The translations under genes and the position numbers were made by a program. 64,000 bases of DNA from Diphasiastrum complanatum (taxonomy: Eukaryota; Streptophyta; Lycopodiopsida; Lycopodiales; Lycopodiaceae), in contig CM055096.1 of assembly GCA_029204225.1 (NCBI GenBank), positions 48,185,579 through 48,249,578 of the forward strand. Direction: 5' to 3'. This document shows positions 10,291 to 21,866 of this stretch, in pieces (position 1 is the stretch's first letter; each line of letters starts with the position of its first letter). A model generated the notes under the pieces. It had not been told where the DNA came from and searched no databases. It saw only the letters and a program-made list of their open reading frames with translations.

Positions 10291-10687
10291 GTGGGGGGAA
10301 AGGAGGGGTAGTTTATTTATGGTTTTTTTGCATAGTAAAATTCCATAAATTCTTATGAGACCTATGCCACGTGTCAAGACATAAGAACTCCATAAGAGAA
10401 TGAAAATTTTAGTAGAATGGAAATTCATGGCCCCAATTGTTGCAAAATCAACTAGTTGAACAATCTATATATAGCTTGGAAAGTGTTGATGTTGCACAAA
10501 ATGCTTATGGGATTATTTGGTGCTTCAACTCTGCTCTCCTTTGCATGAACTTGATAATACAAAAGTAAGAAAAAAATCTGGAAAAAAAAAAACAAATAAA
10601 AAACTATAAAGAACTTATAAAAATCAAAATAGTATAAAAAATCTATAAAAATCAAAATAGTGTAAAAAATTAACAAATCAAAACAAT
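10291..10687. other. Gene-free transition into A-rich sequence
   Basis: No gene seen. It holds a G-run (GTGGGGGGAAAGGAGGGG) near 10290 and then increasingly A-rich sequence with AAAAATCAAAATAGT repeated at about 10619 and 10649. Confidence 0.5.
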
Positions 10688-11490
10688 AATTTTATGTTAG
10701 AAATCCAAAAAAAAACAAAAATAAATAAAAATAAATGAAATTTATCTAAAATAAAAACAAAATAATGTAAAAAATTCCAAAAAATCAAAACAATATTTCT
10801 ACGTAAAAAATCCCCAAAAAAAAAACCAAAATTAAGCTTAAAAAAATGAAAAAAAACAAAAAAAATCAAAATAATGTAAAAAATCCAAAAAAACAAAACA
10901 ATAATTTTATGTACGAAATCTAAAAAAAAAAAAACACAAAAAAAAAACAAAAATAAATGAAATTTATCTTGAATAAAAACAAAATAATGTAAGAAATCTC
11001 AAAAAAATTAAAACAATAATTTTATGTAAAAAAAACTCCAAAAATATCCAAAAATAAGTTTTAAAAAATGAAAAAAAAAACTAAAAAAAATCAAAATACT
11101 ATAAAGAATCTGAAATTAAAAAATAATAATTTTATGTAAGAAATCCAAAAAAAAAAAATTAAGCAAAAAAAATCAAAAAAATCTTTAAAAAATAAAATAT
11201 TGTACGAAATCCAAAAAAAATACTCAAAACGATAATTTTATATAAAAAAGAACTCGAAAAAAACCAAAAATAAGTTTAAAAAATGAAAAAAATAAACTAA
11301 AAAAATCAAAATACTGTGAAGAACTCCAAAAAAACAAAAAAAATAATTTTGTGTAAGAAATCCAAAAAAAAAAACAAAAATAAGCAAAAAAAATTCAAAA
11401 AATCTACAAAAACAAAATACTATAGAAAATCCAAAAATCAAAGCAGTAATTTTATTAAAAAAAAGTCAAAAAACAAACTAACAAACATAA
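10688..11490. repeat. A-rich tandem array, period about 110 bp, eight diverged units
   Basis: AATAATTTTATGTAAGAAATCC-like anchors recur at 10688, about 10787, 10903, 11018, 11128, 11233, 11344 and 11448, spacings 99-116 bp. Between anchors each unit has CAAAAATAAG, AAAATCAAAA and AAAATACTGT-like motifs in the same order. The plus strand is nearly free of C and G. Poly-Lys and poly-Phe frames across it are not credible genes. Confidence 0.85.
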
Positions 11491-11724
11491 GATCTATCTA
11501 ATTTGCCACATCATCCATTGGTGGTTAGTGGTGACCTTCTAGATTTCTACAATCTAAGAGATAACTCTTGTAATTTAGGAGATTTGACATTTGACTCAAA
11601 TAAAATCTAAGTACAATGGATCTGAATATTACAAGTGTTATTTACACGACAAGTCCTCACATGTGGATCCACATAGATACCAAACAAATTGCTTAAACAA
11701 TGTGAAAATTGCTAAAATCTAACA
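11491..11724 (-). repeat. Copia LTR fragment (minus strand)
   Basis: Minus-strand TGTTAGATTTTAGC starts at 11724 immediately after the polypurine tract GAGGAGGAG (11725-11733) and an RNase H tail, as expected for the 5' end of a 3' LTR. The far end merges into the A-rich array and is undefined. Confidence 0.6.
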
Positions 11725-11911
11725 CTCCTCCTCAATTTTTACATTGATACATCTATGGTACATCTATCCACAATTCCTAAGACTGATCTTAACTTGTGAA
11801 GCCTTTGGCAAGGCTGTCATGAGTAGATCAACAAGACAATCTGAAGAAGATACATGTTGTGGCTTAATCTCCTTTGCTTTTCTCTCACAAAGTAATCTCC
11901 TAAATCCTATG
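11725..11911 (-). pseudogene. Copia RNase H C-terminal tail
   Basis: About 46 codons remain open on the minus strand: KPQHVSSSDCLVDLLMTALP, then KASQVKISLRNCG and a stop TAG. This is the end of a Copia RNase H domain (usual form ..ADLLTKALPK..), followed by the polypurine tract. The upstream part is lost at the junction with the plus-strand fragment at 11912. Confidence 0.75.
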
Positions 11912-12106
11912 TTAATCTACCTCCATTTATGCTGCTGCATATTTACTTTGTATTGTCCCACAGTCTGCATATTTGAATTGTTTGTGACAACAGTTTGTAT
12001 TTTAACTCACAATTTTTTACAAGCAAAAAATACAACAGTTATACAGTCTGTATAAATACAAATAAATTCAAATAGGCAAAAATTACGACAGACATTACCC
12101 ATTGGA
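11912..12106 (+). repeat. 5' LTR fragment of a small plus-strand Copia remnant
   Basis: CTACCTCCATTTATGCTGCT..TTGTCCCACAGTCTGCATATTTG at 11912-11966 recurs with a few changes at 12714-12771, so the two are LTR ends flanking the RNase H fragment between them. The LTR passes directly into RNase H coding sequence at about 12107, which marks a large internal deletion. Confidence 0.7.
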
Positions 12107-12697
12107 AGGCTCTCATAAGAGTCATGAGGTATATTCAAGCTACCATGGACAAGTGCAACTGCTATGGAGAAGTCAACAATGACAATCTTCATCAGCTCGG
12201 TGGATATTTTGATGCAAGCTGGGGAGGAGATGTAGACAATCGTAAGTCCACATCTGGATTTACATTCTTCTTAAAATGACGATCCTATCTCATGGAACAG
12301 TTGTAAGCAAACCTCTATCGCTCTTTCATCTACAGAAACAAAATACATTATTACTTCTCAATTTATTAAAGAATCTATTAAAAAAACATTTTGGTTGAGA
12401 ATTTTACGATGATCAGACATTAGTTTGAATCAGTACAACCCTACAATCATATTTTGTGATAATCAGAGTGCTATTGTCTTATCGGCCAATCCTAGATTTC
12501 ACTCTAAGAGTAAGCACATTGAGATTCACTATCACTACATTAGGAACAAGGTTCTCAACAAGGACGTAAGCTTAACATACTGTAGAACGCAGGACATGGT
12601 TGCAGATATATTTACAAAGGCATTAAGTGTTAATGCACACAACAAGTTTTGTGCATTGCTTAGTTTGAAGAACAAGGCATTCACGGATCCAAATTAA
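12107..12697 (+). pseudogene. Copia RNase H fragment
   Basis: Plus-strand sequence encodes ALIRVMRYIQ, ASWGGDVDNRKSTSGFTFF and, after frameshifts, a 90-codon open stretch (12425-12697) with IFCDNQSAIVLSANPRFHSK, SKHIEIHYHYIR and ADIFTKALS: the second half of Copia RNase H. Its catalytic surroundings are present but the central STEAEY segment is damaged (STETKY..). It ends just before AAGAGGGGG (12696-12704), a good polypurine tract. Confidence 0.82.
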
Positions 12698-12704
12698 GAG
12701 GGGG

Positions 12705-12771
12705 TGCTGGATTTATTGCCTCCATTCATGTTGCTGTTTATTTACTTGTGTTGTCCCACAGTCTGCATATT
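12705..12771 (+). repeat. Truncated 3' LTR start
   Basis: TGCTGGATTTATTGCCTCC follows the polypurine tract and matches 11912 onward. It is cut at 12771 and joined to Gypsy RT sequence, so all but about 67 bp of the LTR is missing. Confidence 0.7.
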
Positions 12772-14398
12772 TGATGACCTGGGAGTCCAGATACAGACCA
12801 CCTGGATCGATTGGAGAAAGTATTTGGAAGGTGTCGCAAATATCAAATTTTTCTAAATCCAGAAAAATGCCAGATATGGGATTCCCACGAAGTTATGCTT
12901 GGGCATGTGATATTGAGACATGGTATTGCTGCAGATTATTATCGATGATTGTGGAATTGCCACCAACAACAACAATTCGTGGAGTTTATGTGTTTATGGG
13001 TCATGCAAACTACTATTGAATTTTTATTATCTTCTTGCAGATTTAGCACAACCTACATACAAACTGACGATTGTTTCTATTTGGACAGTAAAGGCGTTAG
13101 AAGCCTTTGAAAAATTAAAAAAAAAACATTAATTTCAGCACCAATACTGTGTTCTCCAGATTGGACGATTGAATTTCATGCTCACATGGATGCCTCGAAA
13201 TATGCCATTGGATCAGTTTTGATACAGCCAGGTGATTATAAGAAGGATTATCCTATATGATTTGCAAGCAGACAACTTACAGATCCAGAGAAAAATTATT
13301 CAACAATAGAACGTGAAGCGTTAGCCATGATTTTTTTTGTTCGAAAATTTTGTCACTACCTCATGGAAACGCACTTTGCATTTTATACGAATCACCAGTC
13401 GTTACTTTACTTGGTAAACAAGACGTGCAATACTGGACGTATTGCAAGATGGTTACTATTATTGACTGAATTTGACTTTCGAAATGTGGTTCGAAAGGGG
13501 AAGTAACATTATCTAGCCGATCACGTTTCGCGAATTGAATCCACACCAATTAATACTGAAGTGGATGATGAATTACCAGATGCTGCATTGTTCTATGTAG
13601 AAGCAGTTTCTGAGTGGGCAGCGGATATTGTTGAGTACTTGATGCTAGGACAACCGAATGACTCTTTGACAAAAGTACAGAAGAGACAATTGATTCATAA
13701 GACTCAACCTTATCAATTGATTGCAGGACAATTATATCGTCATGGATCAGACAATATTCTACGTAGATGTGTGTTACCACATGAAATACTAGATTTAATC
13801 ATGTCTTCACATGATGGCATGGGCAGAGGACATTTTTCTATAGATATTACTGTTTGCAAACTTTTGCAATCAGGTTGTTGGTGGCCTACGCTTCATAAGG
13901 ACACAGAAAATTATATTCAGACATGTGATGTTTTCCAGCGAACACGATGGCCTACTAGACAGAACTATGAATCCTTGCATCCAGTTTTATCGCAAGCACC
14001 ATTTGAAAAATGGAAACTAGATTATGTTGGTCTTATTCATTCTGTCGCACAAGGATCTCAGGCCCGATACATTATCATAGCAACTGCTTATATGACCAAG
14101 TGGGTTGAAGCCAAAGTTGTCAAAGTTGCTGATGCGAAATCTACAGCCAAGTTTCTCTGTGAGAATAATATTATTAGATTTGGATGTCCAATCGAGATTG
14201 TCAGTGACCGGGGTACACACTTTGTTGATCAAACAATAAAGTGTTTACTGGAAGATTTATTTGTTATACACAGATTTAGTACTCCTTACTATCCCAAAGG
14301 GAATGGCCAAGCTGAATCTTCCAATAAGATTCTCTGCACTATTATGACAAAGACAATTGAAGTGAGTCGGTCTGATTGAAAACATAAACTATATGCAG
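12772..14398 (+). pseudogene. Gypsy G4 pol fragment (end of RT, RNase H, integrase)
   Basis: Closely related to G3 at 55250-56900. RT end and RNase H (12772-13560) are frame-broken; the RNase H has EREALAMIF but YTNHQ in place of the usual YTDHQ, losing a catalytic aspartate. Integrase is open for 272 codons (13561-14379): HDGMGRGHF followed by CDVFQ, where the second zinc-binding cysteine is phenylalanine, then catalytic D in KLDYVG, D in VSDRGTHF and E in GNGQAESSN. It ends in TGA and dissolves near 14398. No LTR adjoins it. Confidence 0.88.
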
Positions 14399-14560
14399 CA
14401 TTATGAGTTAAGAGTACACAGTTTAAACACCCGACCGAATCAATCACCACATCACAACGTCAAGTGCAACAAGACCACAGAATTGCTCTCCTCAAACTGT
14501 ATATTCAACTAACTCGTAAATACAAAGATAAGTTGCTTAAAAACACTACGACTTCTGTGG
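14399..14560. other. Junction DNA between Gypsy G4 and Copia C
   Basis: A short mixed stretch (CACCCGACCGAATCAATC and so on) with no recognisable coding, LTR or target duplication. Confidence 0.4.
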
Positions 14561-16347
14561 AAGAAAGAGAAATAGTATCTTGCTTCTTGCTAGACCATGA
14601 AAAACAATCGCTACCAAAATTGAAGTCATAACATGTTGTTGACTTTCTATCATCTATACTTCCTGCCCAATCAGCGTCAACATAACCTTGCAACTTAGGT
14701 AAAACACTTTGTCTTTTGTAGATTAGACCAAGGTTAGGTGTGCCTTTCACATACCTCAAAATCCTTTTTGTAGCTTTCCAATGGTCCATAGTGGGTGATG
14801 ACATGAATTTGCTAATCAAACTTACAGCATAGCGGATATCAGGACGTGTAGTCGTAAGATATGTCAAACCGTGTAGTCATAAGATATATCAAACTTCCAA
14901 CTAGCTGACGAAATAGTGTAGCATCAACATGTGCACTATCATCAGTACGAGATAATTTCTTACCAGCTTCGCAAGGGGTGATGGAAGGTCTGCACGCTGT
15001 CATGTGAAATCTCTCCAATGTCTCGCCCACATAGTTGTTTTGAAATAATCTGATATCACTGCTAGTTTGCCATACTTAGACACCCAAGCAATAATGCATA
15101 AGATCTAAATCTGTCATCTCAAATTGCTTGCATAAGTTGGCTTTGATAGAATGAGTGAGGTTCTCATCATTGCCAGTGATAATGATATCATCAACGTAAA
15201 GTACAATCAAGGCAATGCTGTCATCATTTATAAGAACATAAAGGTTTGGATCTGAATTTGTTCTTACAAATCCATGAGAAAGAAAGTAACTATCAATGCG
15301 TCCATACCATGCGCGTGGCGCTTGCTTAAGGCCATAAAGTGCTTTGTGTAGTTCACATATCTTCTGTTCTTGCCCTTTTGCCATGAAGCCCTGCGGTTGG
15401 ACCATGTAAACTTCTTCCTCTAAGTCACCATTCAAAAATGCAGACTTCACATCCATTTGATGGATCTTCCACCCAAAATGAGATGCTAAGGCAATAATAA
15501 GGCGTAGCGTAGTCCACTTAGCCACTGGAGCAAATGTCTCTTCATAATCAATTCCTTTGCTTTGCTCATAAACCTTCACTACTAGGTGTGCCTTATACTT
15601 TGCTATTGTGCCATCCGCATGAAACTTTGTTCTAAACACCCATTTGTTGTCAATAGGTTTCTTTCCAAGTGGTAGATCAACCAACTCCCATGTATCATGC
15701 CTGTGGATGGATTCTATCTCTTCTTCCATTGCCCTTTCCACTCTTTGTGATATTTTGCCTCATCACAGGTTGATGGCTCTCAACACTTCAAAATGTCAGT
15801 CATTAGGGCATAGTTCACATGATAACGATCGGGAGACTTCCTTTCCCGTGTTGATCTTCTCACTTCACTTTGTGTGCTAGATCCTGTTTGATTTAGCTTT
15901 GCGTCATTCATGATCTTTTCATAATAATTTTGGTATCTCAGATTTAGGTGATACACTATGTGGAGAGTATGTATCCCAAGGAGTGTCCAAGTAATGTCTC
16001 TTACTTCCAACCGGTTTCTCCTTTATTGCTCCTATTGGCAAGTACCTCCCCCTAGGCTCTTGAATAGGTGGTGTTTTTTCATACTTGCCCTCTTGACTCT
16101 CGTCTTCATGTGCATCATTTTGTGGAGCATCTTCTTCATCTTCTTCCTCTGAAATTGTGGGAAGTCTTTTGATGCTTTCACCACTTGCATGGTCTTCATC
16201 TTCATACCTATGCGTTTCATCAAAGATCACATGTTTGCTAATGTGAATCTTATTCAAACACCTGTAAGCTTTCATTCTTTCATCATAATCGATAAAGATA
16301 CACTTGATTGCTTTGGCATCAAGTTTCTTTCGCTCCTCCTTTAGCAC
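14561..16347 (-). pseudogene. Copia C pol remnant (integrase end, linker, RT, RNase H start)
   Basis: Minus strand, right to left: the end of integrase/linker (16347-15919) with KCIFIDYDERMKAYRCLN, a very acidic stretch (SEEEDEEDAP) and RRSTRERKSPDRY; RT in one 221-codon frame (15741-15076) with IDNKWVFRTKFHADG, GIDYEETFAPVAKW, QMDVKSAFLNGDLEEEVYM, ALYGLKQAPRAWY and YVDD (codons 15198-15187); then RNase H start (15030-14561) with [24 protein letters not shown] and [15 protein letters not shown], where it is cut. Frameshifts lie near 15030-15076 and 15741-15780, and a 25-bp tandem duplication at about 14848-14896 breaks the RNase H frame. It is related to Copia B. Confidence 0.88.
14848..14896. 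repeat. About 23-bp tandem duplication in Copia C
   Basis: GTGTAGTCGTAAGATATGTCAAAC is followed directly by GTGTAGTCATAAGATATATCAAAC. It duplicates the TRPD-preceding segment and shifts the frame. Confidence 0.8.
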
Positions 16348-16599
16348 ATGTACATAGTTTGAGTTGAAAGTAAGTTCCTAGAGAGTTTATCAGTACTTTG
16401 AAACTTGTGGGAGAGATAGACTTCTTGCTTGCATGTGCTTCTTCTTTTGTGACTGAAGCAAGATCCAAATTCAAGATAGATTGATTTTTTGTATTGAGAA
16501 TTTGTTCTCACATCTGCTGCTAGATTTCATAGGGTGGATCAACATCTGTGTTAGATCCTAGATTGAGATAGCAAGCAACATCCTTTCAGCTCCATTTTT
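16348..16599 (+). other. Leader of Copia D
   Basis: No coding frame. It precedes the gag start of Copia D and probably is its untranslated leader; no 5' LTR or primer site remains, because the sequence abuts Copia C at about 16348. Confidence 0.4.
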
Positions 16600-19500
16600 T
16601 TGTCATTACTAGAATTTCTCACCAAGAATATGTCCTCATCTGGTTCACATTTCTTAGAGCACAGTGAGAGATTAACATCTTCCAATTATGCAATGTGGAA
16701 GATCAGAATGGTACAGGATGTAATGGATATTGTGAGTGGAGCTGAAGAAGAACCTGCTGCACCTAATGAAGCTGCAACATTCCACAAAAGAACCAGAATT
16801 GCCCTTCATTTTATAAAAATGAATGTTACTAATAAAGTGTTAAGAGAGATCAATACATGCACCACTGCCAAGGGGGCTTGGGATACTCTAAAAACAATCT
16901 ATGAAATCAAAAATACTTCTAGATTGCTTACACTTAGAAACCAAATATTTTTAAGTTATCAAAGAGTAGATGAGAGTGCTTCATCATATGTCGTGAGAGT
17001 TAAGGATCTTCATCAAGAGTTAGCTAGTATTAGTGATGTTCTTAAGAACACTGAACTTGTTCAAGTAGTCCTAAATGGACTTAGAGATGAGTATGACAAT
17101 ATTGTGCAGACTTATGTTGTCAAGGAGGATCTTCCATCCTTGGAGACACTGCAAGGTGTTCTCATTGCTGAAGAAAGCAGGCAAGAGAACAAGATGCTGA
17201 GGATCAATAGACTTTCATTGAAAGATGGTGGAGATGACAAAGCACTCTTCATCAGAGACAAGTCAAGAGGCAAGGGCAAAGGACAACAACACTTCAAGAA
17301 GGACAAAATCAAAGAAGGTGGTGAGGATCAGTCCTCACAAGCTGCAACATCCAGTGGCAAGAAGAAGCTGTCAAAGATCAAGTGTTTTTTCTGTGGCAAA
17401 GGATCTAGATTTGGTAAATTGTACAAACTAGATTCTAGGGAGAGTGCTAACATTTTAGATATTGCTTATGAGACCAAGGTTCTACAGGAAGATCTATGAC
17501 ACAAGAGATTGGGTCATCCCAATTTCAAAGCCATGCAATCTAGGGTCAAAGAAGGAAAAGTTGTTGGTCTACCAAAGACACTGTCAAAGGAGCTTCTACC
17601 TTGTGAAGCTTGTGTGCTGGCAAAGTCACACAGAAGGCCTTTTCCTAGGTCAAGTATAAAGACAAAGCAACCATTTGAACTTGTACACTCTGATGTTTAT
17701 TTCTCATCAATTAAGAGCAAAGGAGGAGCCAACTGCTTTGTCTCTTTTGTAAATGATTATACAAGATATTCTTGGATCTACATGTTGTCTTCAAAAGCCA
17801 TGGTCTAAGATGTTTTTCTTACTTTTAAAGCTTATGTAGAGAAGCGGTTTCCTTTCAAGTTAAAAGCTTTAAGAAGTGATAGTGGAGGAGAATACACTTC
17901 CAATAAGTTTAAAGACTTTTGTGAGAGAGAGGATATTCAAAAAGAGTTTTCTTGTTCATATACTCCTCAGCAAAATGGAGTTGCTGAGAGAGAAAATAGA
18001 ACTTTTTGTGAATGTGGAAAAACCATTAGGCTAGAAGCTTCTCTGCCTAAAGAATTTTGAGGAGAGGCAGTTGCATGTGCAAACTATCTTTGTAATAGGC
18101 TTCCAAATCTTGCAATAGGAGGAAAGACACCATTTGAGATGTTGTATAAGAAAAAAGCCTAATGTAAATCATCTTAGGATTTTTGGCTGTGTATGCTTTG
18201 TGCATGTGCCGCCTCTAAAAACTAGGAAGAAGGAAGATTCTAGTGCAGTCAAAGGAATTTTTGTAGGATGTGCATCCACTTAAAAACATACAAGATTTAT
18301 TTGCCCTCTACTGACAAGAATGTTGTTAGTAGAGATGTGATCTTCCATGAAGATTAGAAGTTTAACTTGGATGATGCACAGATCAAGGAGACTCATGCAA
18401 GATCGATCATCAATCTTGATGCTGTTCAAGAAGAGGTGAGGCCGAGGCTTGAGGAGGAGCAAATTCAAGACACCACACCAAGAAGATCTACACGAGCAAG
18501 ATCTGAGCCAAGGAGGCTCACATATGATGAAGAAGGAAGGCAAGTGGATGGTGAAGCTTCCTATCATGCACTTTTTATATCAGATGAAGAGCCTAAGGAT
18601 GTCCAAGAAGCTTTTCAATCCAAGCAGTGAGTTGAAGCAATGACCCAAGAATTTGAAGCCTTGATGTCAAATAACACATGGGAGCTTGTGGAGCCACCAA
18701 ACAACATGCATGTGATCGGATGTAAGTGGGTATTCAGAATCAAGTATAGTCATGATGGATCAATCAATAAGTATAAAACAAGACTTTGTGCCAAAGGCTA
18801 CTCACAGATCAAAGGTCTTGACTATGAAGACACCTTTGCACCAGTTGCAAAGATGGTAGCAATTCAGATACTCATTTCTCTTGCATGTTTTCACAAATGG
18901 AGTATGTTCCAGCTTGATGTTTCTAATGCATTTCTCAATGGTTACCTTGAGGAGGAGATTTATATGGAGTAGCCTCCAGGTTTTGTAAAGGAAGGTGATG
19001 AATCAAAAGTTTGTTTTTTGTTCAAAAGTCTGTATGGACTGAAGCAGGCACCAAGGTCTTGGTATGCAAGGCTCAATTCTTATCTCATATCACTCGGATT
19101 TTGTCTAAGTGAATATGACCCTTCTCTTTATTATAAGTTTGTAGATAACTTTGTAATTATACTTCTCATCTATGTAGATGATATCATTCTTTGTGAAAAC
19201 AATAAGAAGTTAGTTGAAGAAACTAAGCATGCACTTGGTACTGAGTTTAAGATGCAGGACTTAGGAGTTCTTCACTATATTCTAGGCCTTGAAATAGATT
19301 TTTGGAAAGGTCATGCATTTATAAGCCAAAGTAGATATGCACTTTCCACGCTCAGGAAATTTCATATGGAGAACTGTAAAGGCATAGATACACCTATGAA
19401 GCACACTGTAAAAGTTCCTATTAAAGATGATGAAAAATCCTTTGAGGACATCACTCTTTATATGAGTCTTATTGGCTCACTTATTTGGTTAACAGTGACT

Positions 19501-20136
19501 AGGCCTGATCTAAGCTTTTGTGTTTATAAGCTAAGTCAACACATGCAGGATCCAAAGTTATATCATTGGAAGTTGGCTAAAATAGTCTTGAGGTATATAT
19601 CTTCTACCTTGGATTATGGACTATACTATGAAGGAGAAGATCTGACTTTGATTGCTTTTTCAGATTCAGATTTTGCAGGAGACAGGTTGGATAGGAAATT
19701 CACAAGTGCTTATACTATATTTCTTGGAGGAAATTTGGTTTATTGGCTATGAAAGAAGCAGGCAACTATTTCCTTATCATCTTGTGAAAGTGAATACAAA
19801 TCTCTTACAACCACAACAAAGGAGATTTTATGGATCAAAAGACTACTTTTGGAGCTAAAGTATTATGCAGATGAAGGTTTACCAATTATCAAGAATGATA
19901 ACATTTTTGCTCAGGCTCTTGCAAATAATCCAATCTTTCATGCAAGGAGCAAACATATTGAAGTGGCTCATCATTTTGTAAGAGAAAAAGTCATTGGGAG
20001 AGAAATCTCATTGGAGCATGTTTCATCTTCGGATTGTGTTGCAGATCTTCTCACCAAACCTCTACTCAAGAATGTCTTTATGAAAATGAGGTCTAACCTT
20101 GGCCTAATTTCGAAGTCTATGTTGATAGGAACTTAA
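16600..20136 (+). pseudogene. Copia D polyprotein, internally deleted and nonsense-riddled
   Basis: Gag (16600-17395) shows the usual Copia start ERLTSSNYAMWKIRM and a zinc-knuckle beginning CFFCGKGS. That knuckle runs straight into FGKLYKLDS, the segment before GAG-pre-integrase, so the rest of the knuckle and the whole protease are deleted. Integrase follows with HKRLGHPNF, catalytic D in LVHSDVYFS, D in RSDSGGEYTS and E in NGVAEREN; then linker, RT (DYEDTFAPVAKM, QLDVSNAFLNG, YVDD codons at 19171-19182) and RNase H (SDSDFAGDRLDRK, HARSKHIEVAHHF, VADLLTKPL). Stops include L*HKRLGHP, EF*GEA and YME*PPGF, where W or Q is expected, consistent with C-to-T change. Confidence 0.9.
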
Positions 20137-20150
20137 ATTTTAAGGAGGAG
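20137..20150 (+). promoter_or_regulatory. Polypurine tract of Copia D
   Basis: AAGGAGGAG directly precedes the LTR start TGTGAAAATT at 20151; it would prime plus-strand DNA synthesis. Confidence 0.75.
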
Positions 20151-20560
20151 TGTGAAAATTATTAGAATATTATCTTCCTATCTCGAGTTTGTGGTCATGT
20201 CCATGGTGATTTCCACTAAAATTCATGTTATACATAAAAGGAGTGTGAATTGAGCACATATTCTTTTAGTGTAGCTCGGATTTGAGTTAGATAGGTTCAA
20301 TTATGATGACATGCGGATGTTTAGATAACATGCAAAATCTTACTGTATGCATGCAAGCCACATGCAATCAGTGCATGCAACATGCAAAGTAGTTTCAGTG
20401 ATCTACAAATGTCTAGGCAATTTTATGAGTTGACATGCAGTACATGCAACATACATGCATGCAATTACACATGTGGATATATGGTAGGTGAATTAGTTTA
20501 GTTAAGTGGACTTTCCATGCAACTCCACTGTAGGAATTCAAGTCTCTCTCATGTAGGACA
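20151..20560 (+). repeat. 3' LTR (partial) of Copia D, rich in CATGCA motifs
   Basis: Begins TGTGAAAATTATTAG right after the polypurine tract. Between about 20310 and 20475 the words CATGCA/CATGCAA recur around ten times. The 3' boundary is not defined because the next Copia gag begins at about 20600 and no second LTR is present. Confidence 0.65.
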
Positions 20561-20639
20561 TGCTGGGCATGTTTTGCCACATTGTGAATATTGAGATTTT
20601 GGTGTTTTGGACTCATTATCTCTCTACCCGAGTTTTCTA

Positions 20640-21866
20640 TGAAGGCATCTGGTCGGTGACCGAACTCTCAGAGGTGCAGCCTCCAGAGGGAGACCTGAGG
20701 AGAGCTGAATGGATTAGAAAAGATGAGCGTGCAATGGCAATCATCATTTTGTCCATAAACGAAGACCTACTCATGCAAACTGAAGACTGCGAAAGCAGCC
20801 ATGCAGCGTGGGAAAGATTGAAACAAAAGTATAAAGTGAGGACTGTAGCTTCAGTCATGCACCTTCACAATTAGCTGCAATCCATATGATGGGATGAAAA
20901 CCAGTTTGATCAGCACGTTGAGAAGATCAAAATGATCTTCGCTCAACTCACTGCATCAAGATAGGAGTACCAGGTCCCAATACCACAACAGCTGATGTAC
21001 TTCATGAAATCTCTACCGACATCCTATCAGCCTTTGAGAATAATCATACTGAGTCTACCAAATATGACATTCGACAAAGTAGTCAGTCTTGTCGCTGATG
21101 AGAGACTGATGAGAGAAAAAGAGGAGAGAAGCAGTGATCAAGAGAAGGCCCTCTTCATGAAAGAAAAGAAAAAAAACAAGAACAAGCCAAGATTCAAGAA
21201 GACAACGTCCTCGAATCAACAATCTTCTTCTTGTGATCACTGTCACAAACCGAGCCATACGGCCAACAAATGTTGGTTCAATCCAGCAATACCTTGCATG
21301 CACTACAAGAAGAAGGGGCATTCTGCATACGATTGCAGATTCAACCCAAAAAGGAAAAACAAGACTGAAAAGACAAATGTTGTAGAGTCATCCAAGGATG
21401 CAAATAGAGTTGATGAAGCCTTCACGATACTCGATGAGGCTTCAATGAACTACACTGAACACGACTATAATGTAGTCATTGATTCAGGTGCAACATCACA
21501 CATCACAATAACAGAACAATGATTCTAGGTGATGGGAGCAGACACGATGTCAAAGGCATCGGCACTCTACAACTGCGAATACTGTCAGGGCAAGAAGAGC
21601 TGCCAGGAGCAATCTACATGCCTTTACTCAGAAAAGATCTGCTATCAGTGTCCAAGATGGCGGATCTTGGTATTCGAGTTTTAATCGATGGCAACACATG
21701 TCGCATGATCAAGAAAATGACAAACAAGTTGTTGACGATCAGATGCAGAGAAGGAAACCTCTACCAGGCCAAGATAATCAGTAACTCTGATAGAATATTC
21801 AATGCATCAGAAAATGAAGATCAGCTCTGGCATAGGAGAATGTATCATCTGAACATGCGGAGCTAG
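20640..21866 (+). pseudogene. Copia E gag-protease-pre-integrase fragment
   Basis: Gag core GIWSVTELSEV..DERAMAIIILSINEDLLMQ; then two zinc-knuckle-like motifs, CDHCHKPSHTANKC (CX2CX4HX4C) and CMHYKKKGHSAYDC (second Cys replaced by Tyr), then the protease active site DSGATSHI (about 21480). After a small deletion and frameshift at 21520 comes LGDGSRHDVKGIGTL, LLRKDLLSVSKM and the GAG-pre-integrase start LWHRRMYHL, where it stops at 21866. Gag is interrupted near 20874 and 20960. The same family as Copia F (25302-27359). Confidence 0.85.

Noticed and set aside
10452-11501. Phe-rich and Lys-rich open frames
   Set aside because: Produced by the A-rich array; no codon structure or motif.
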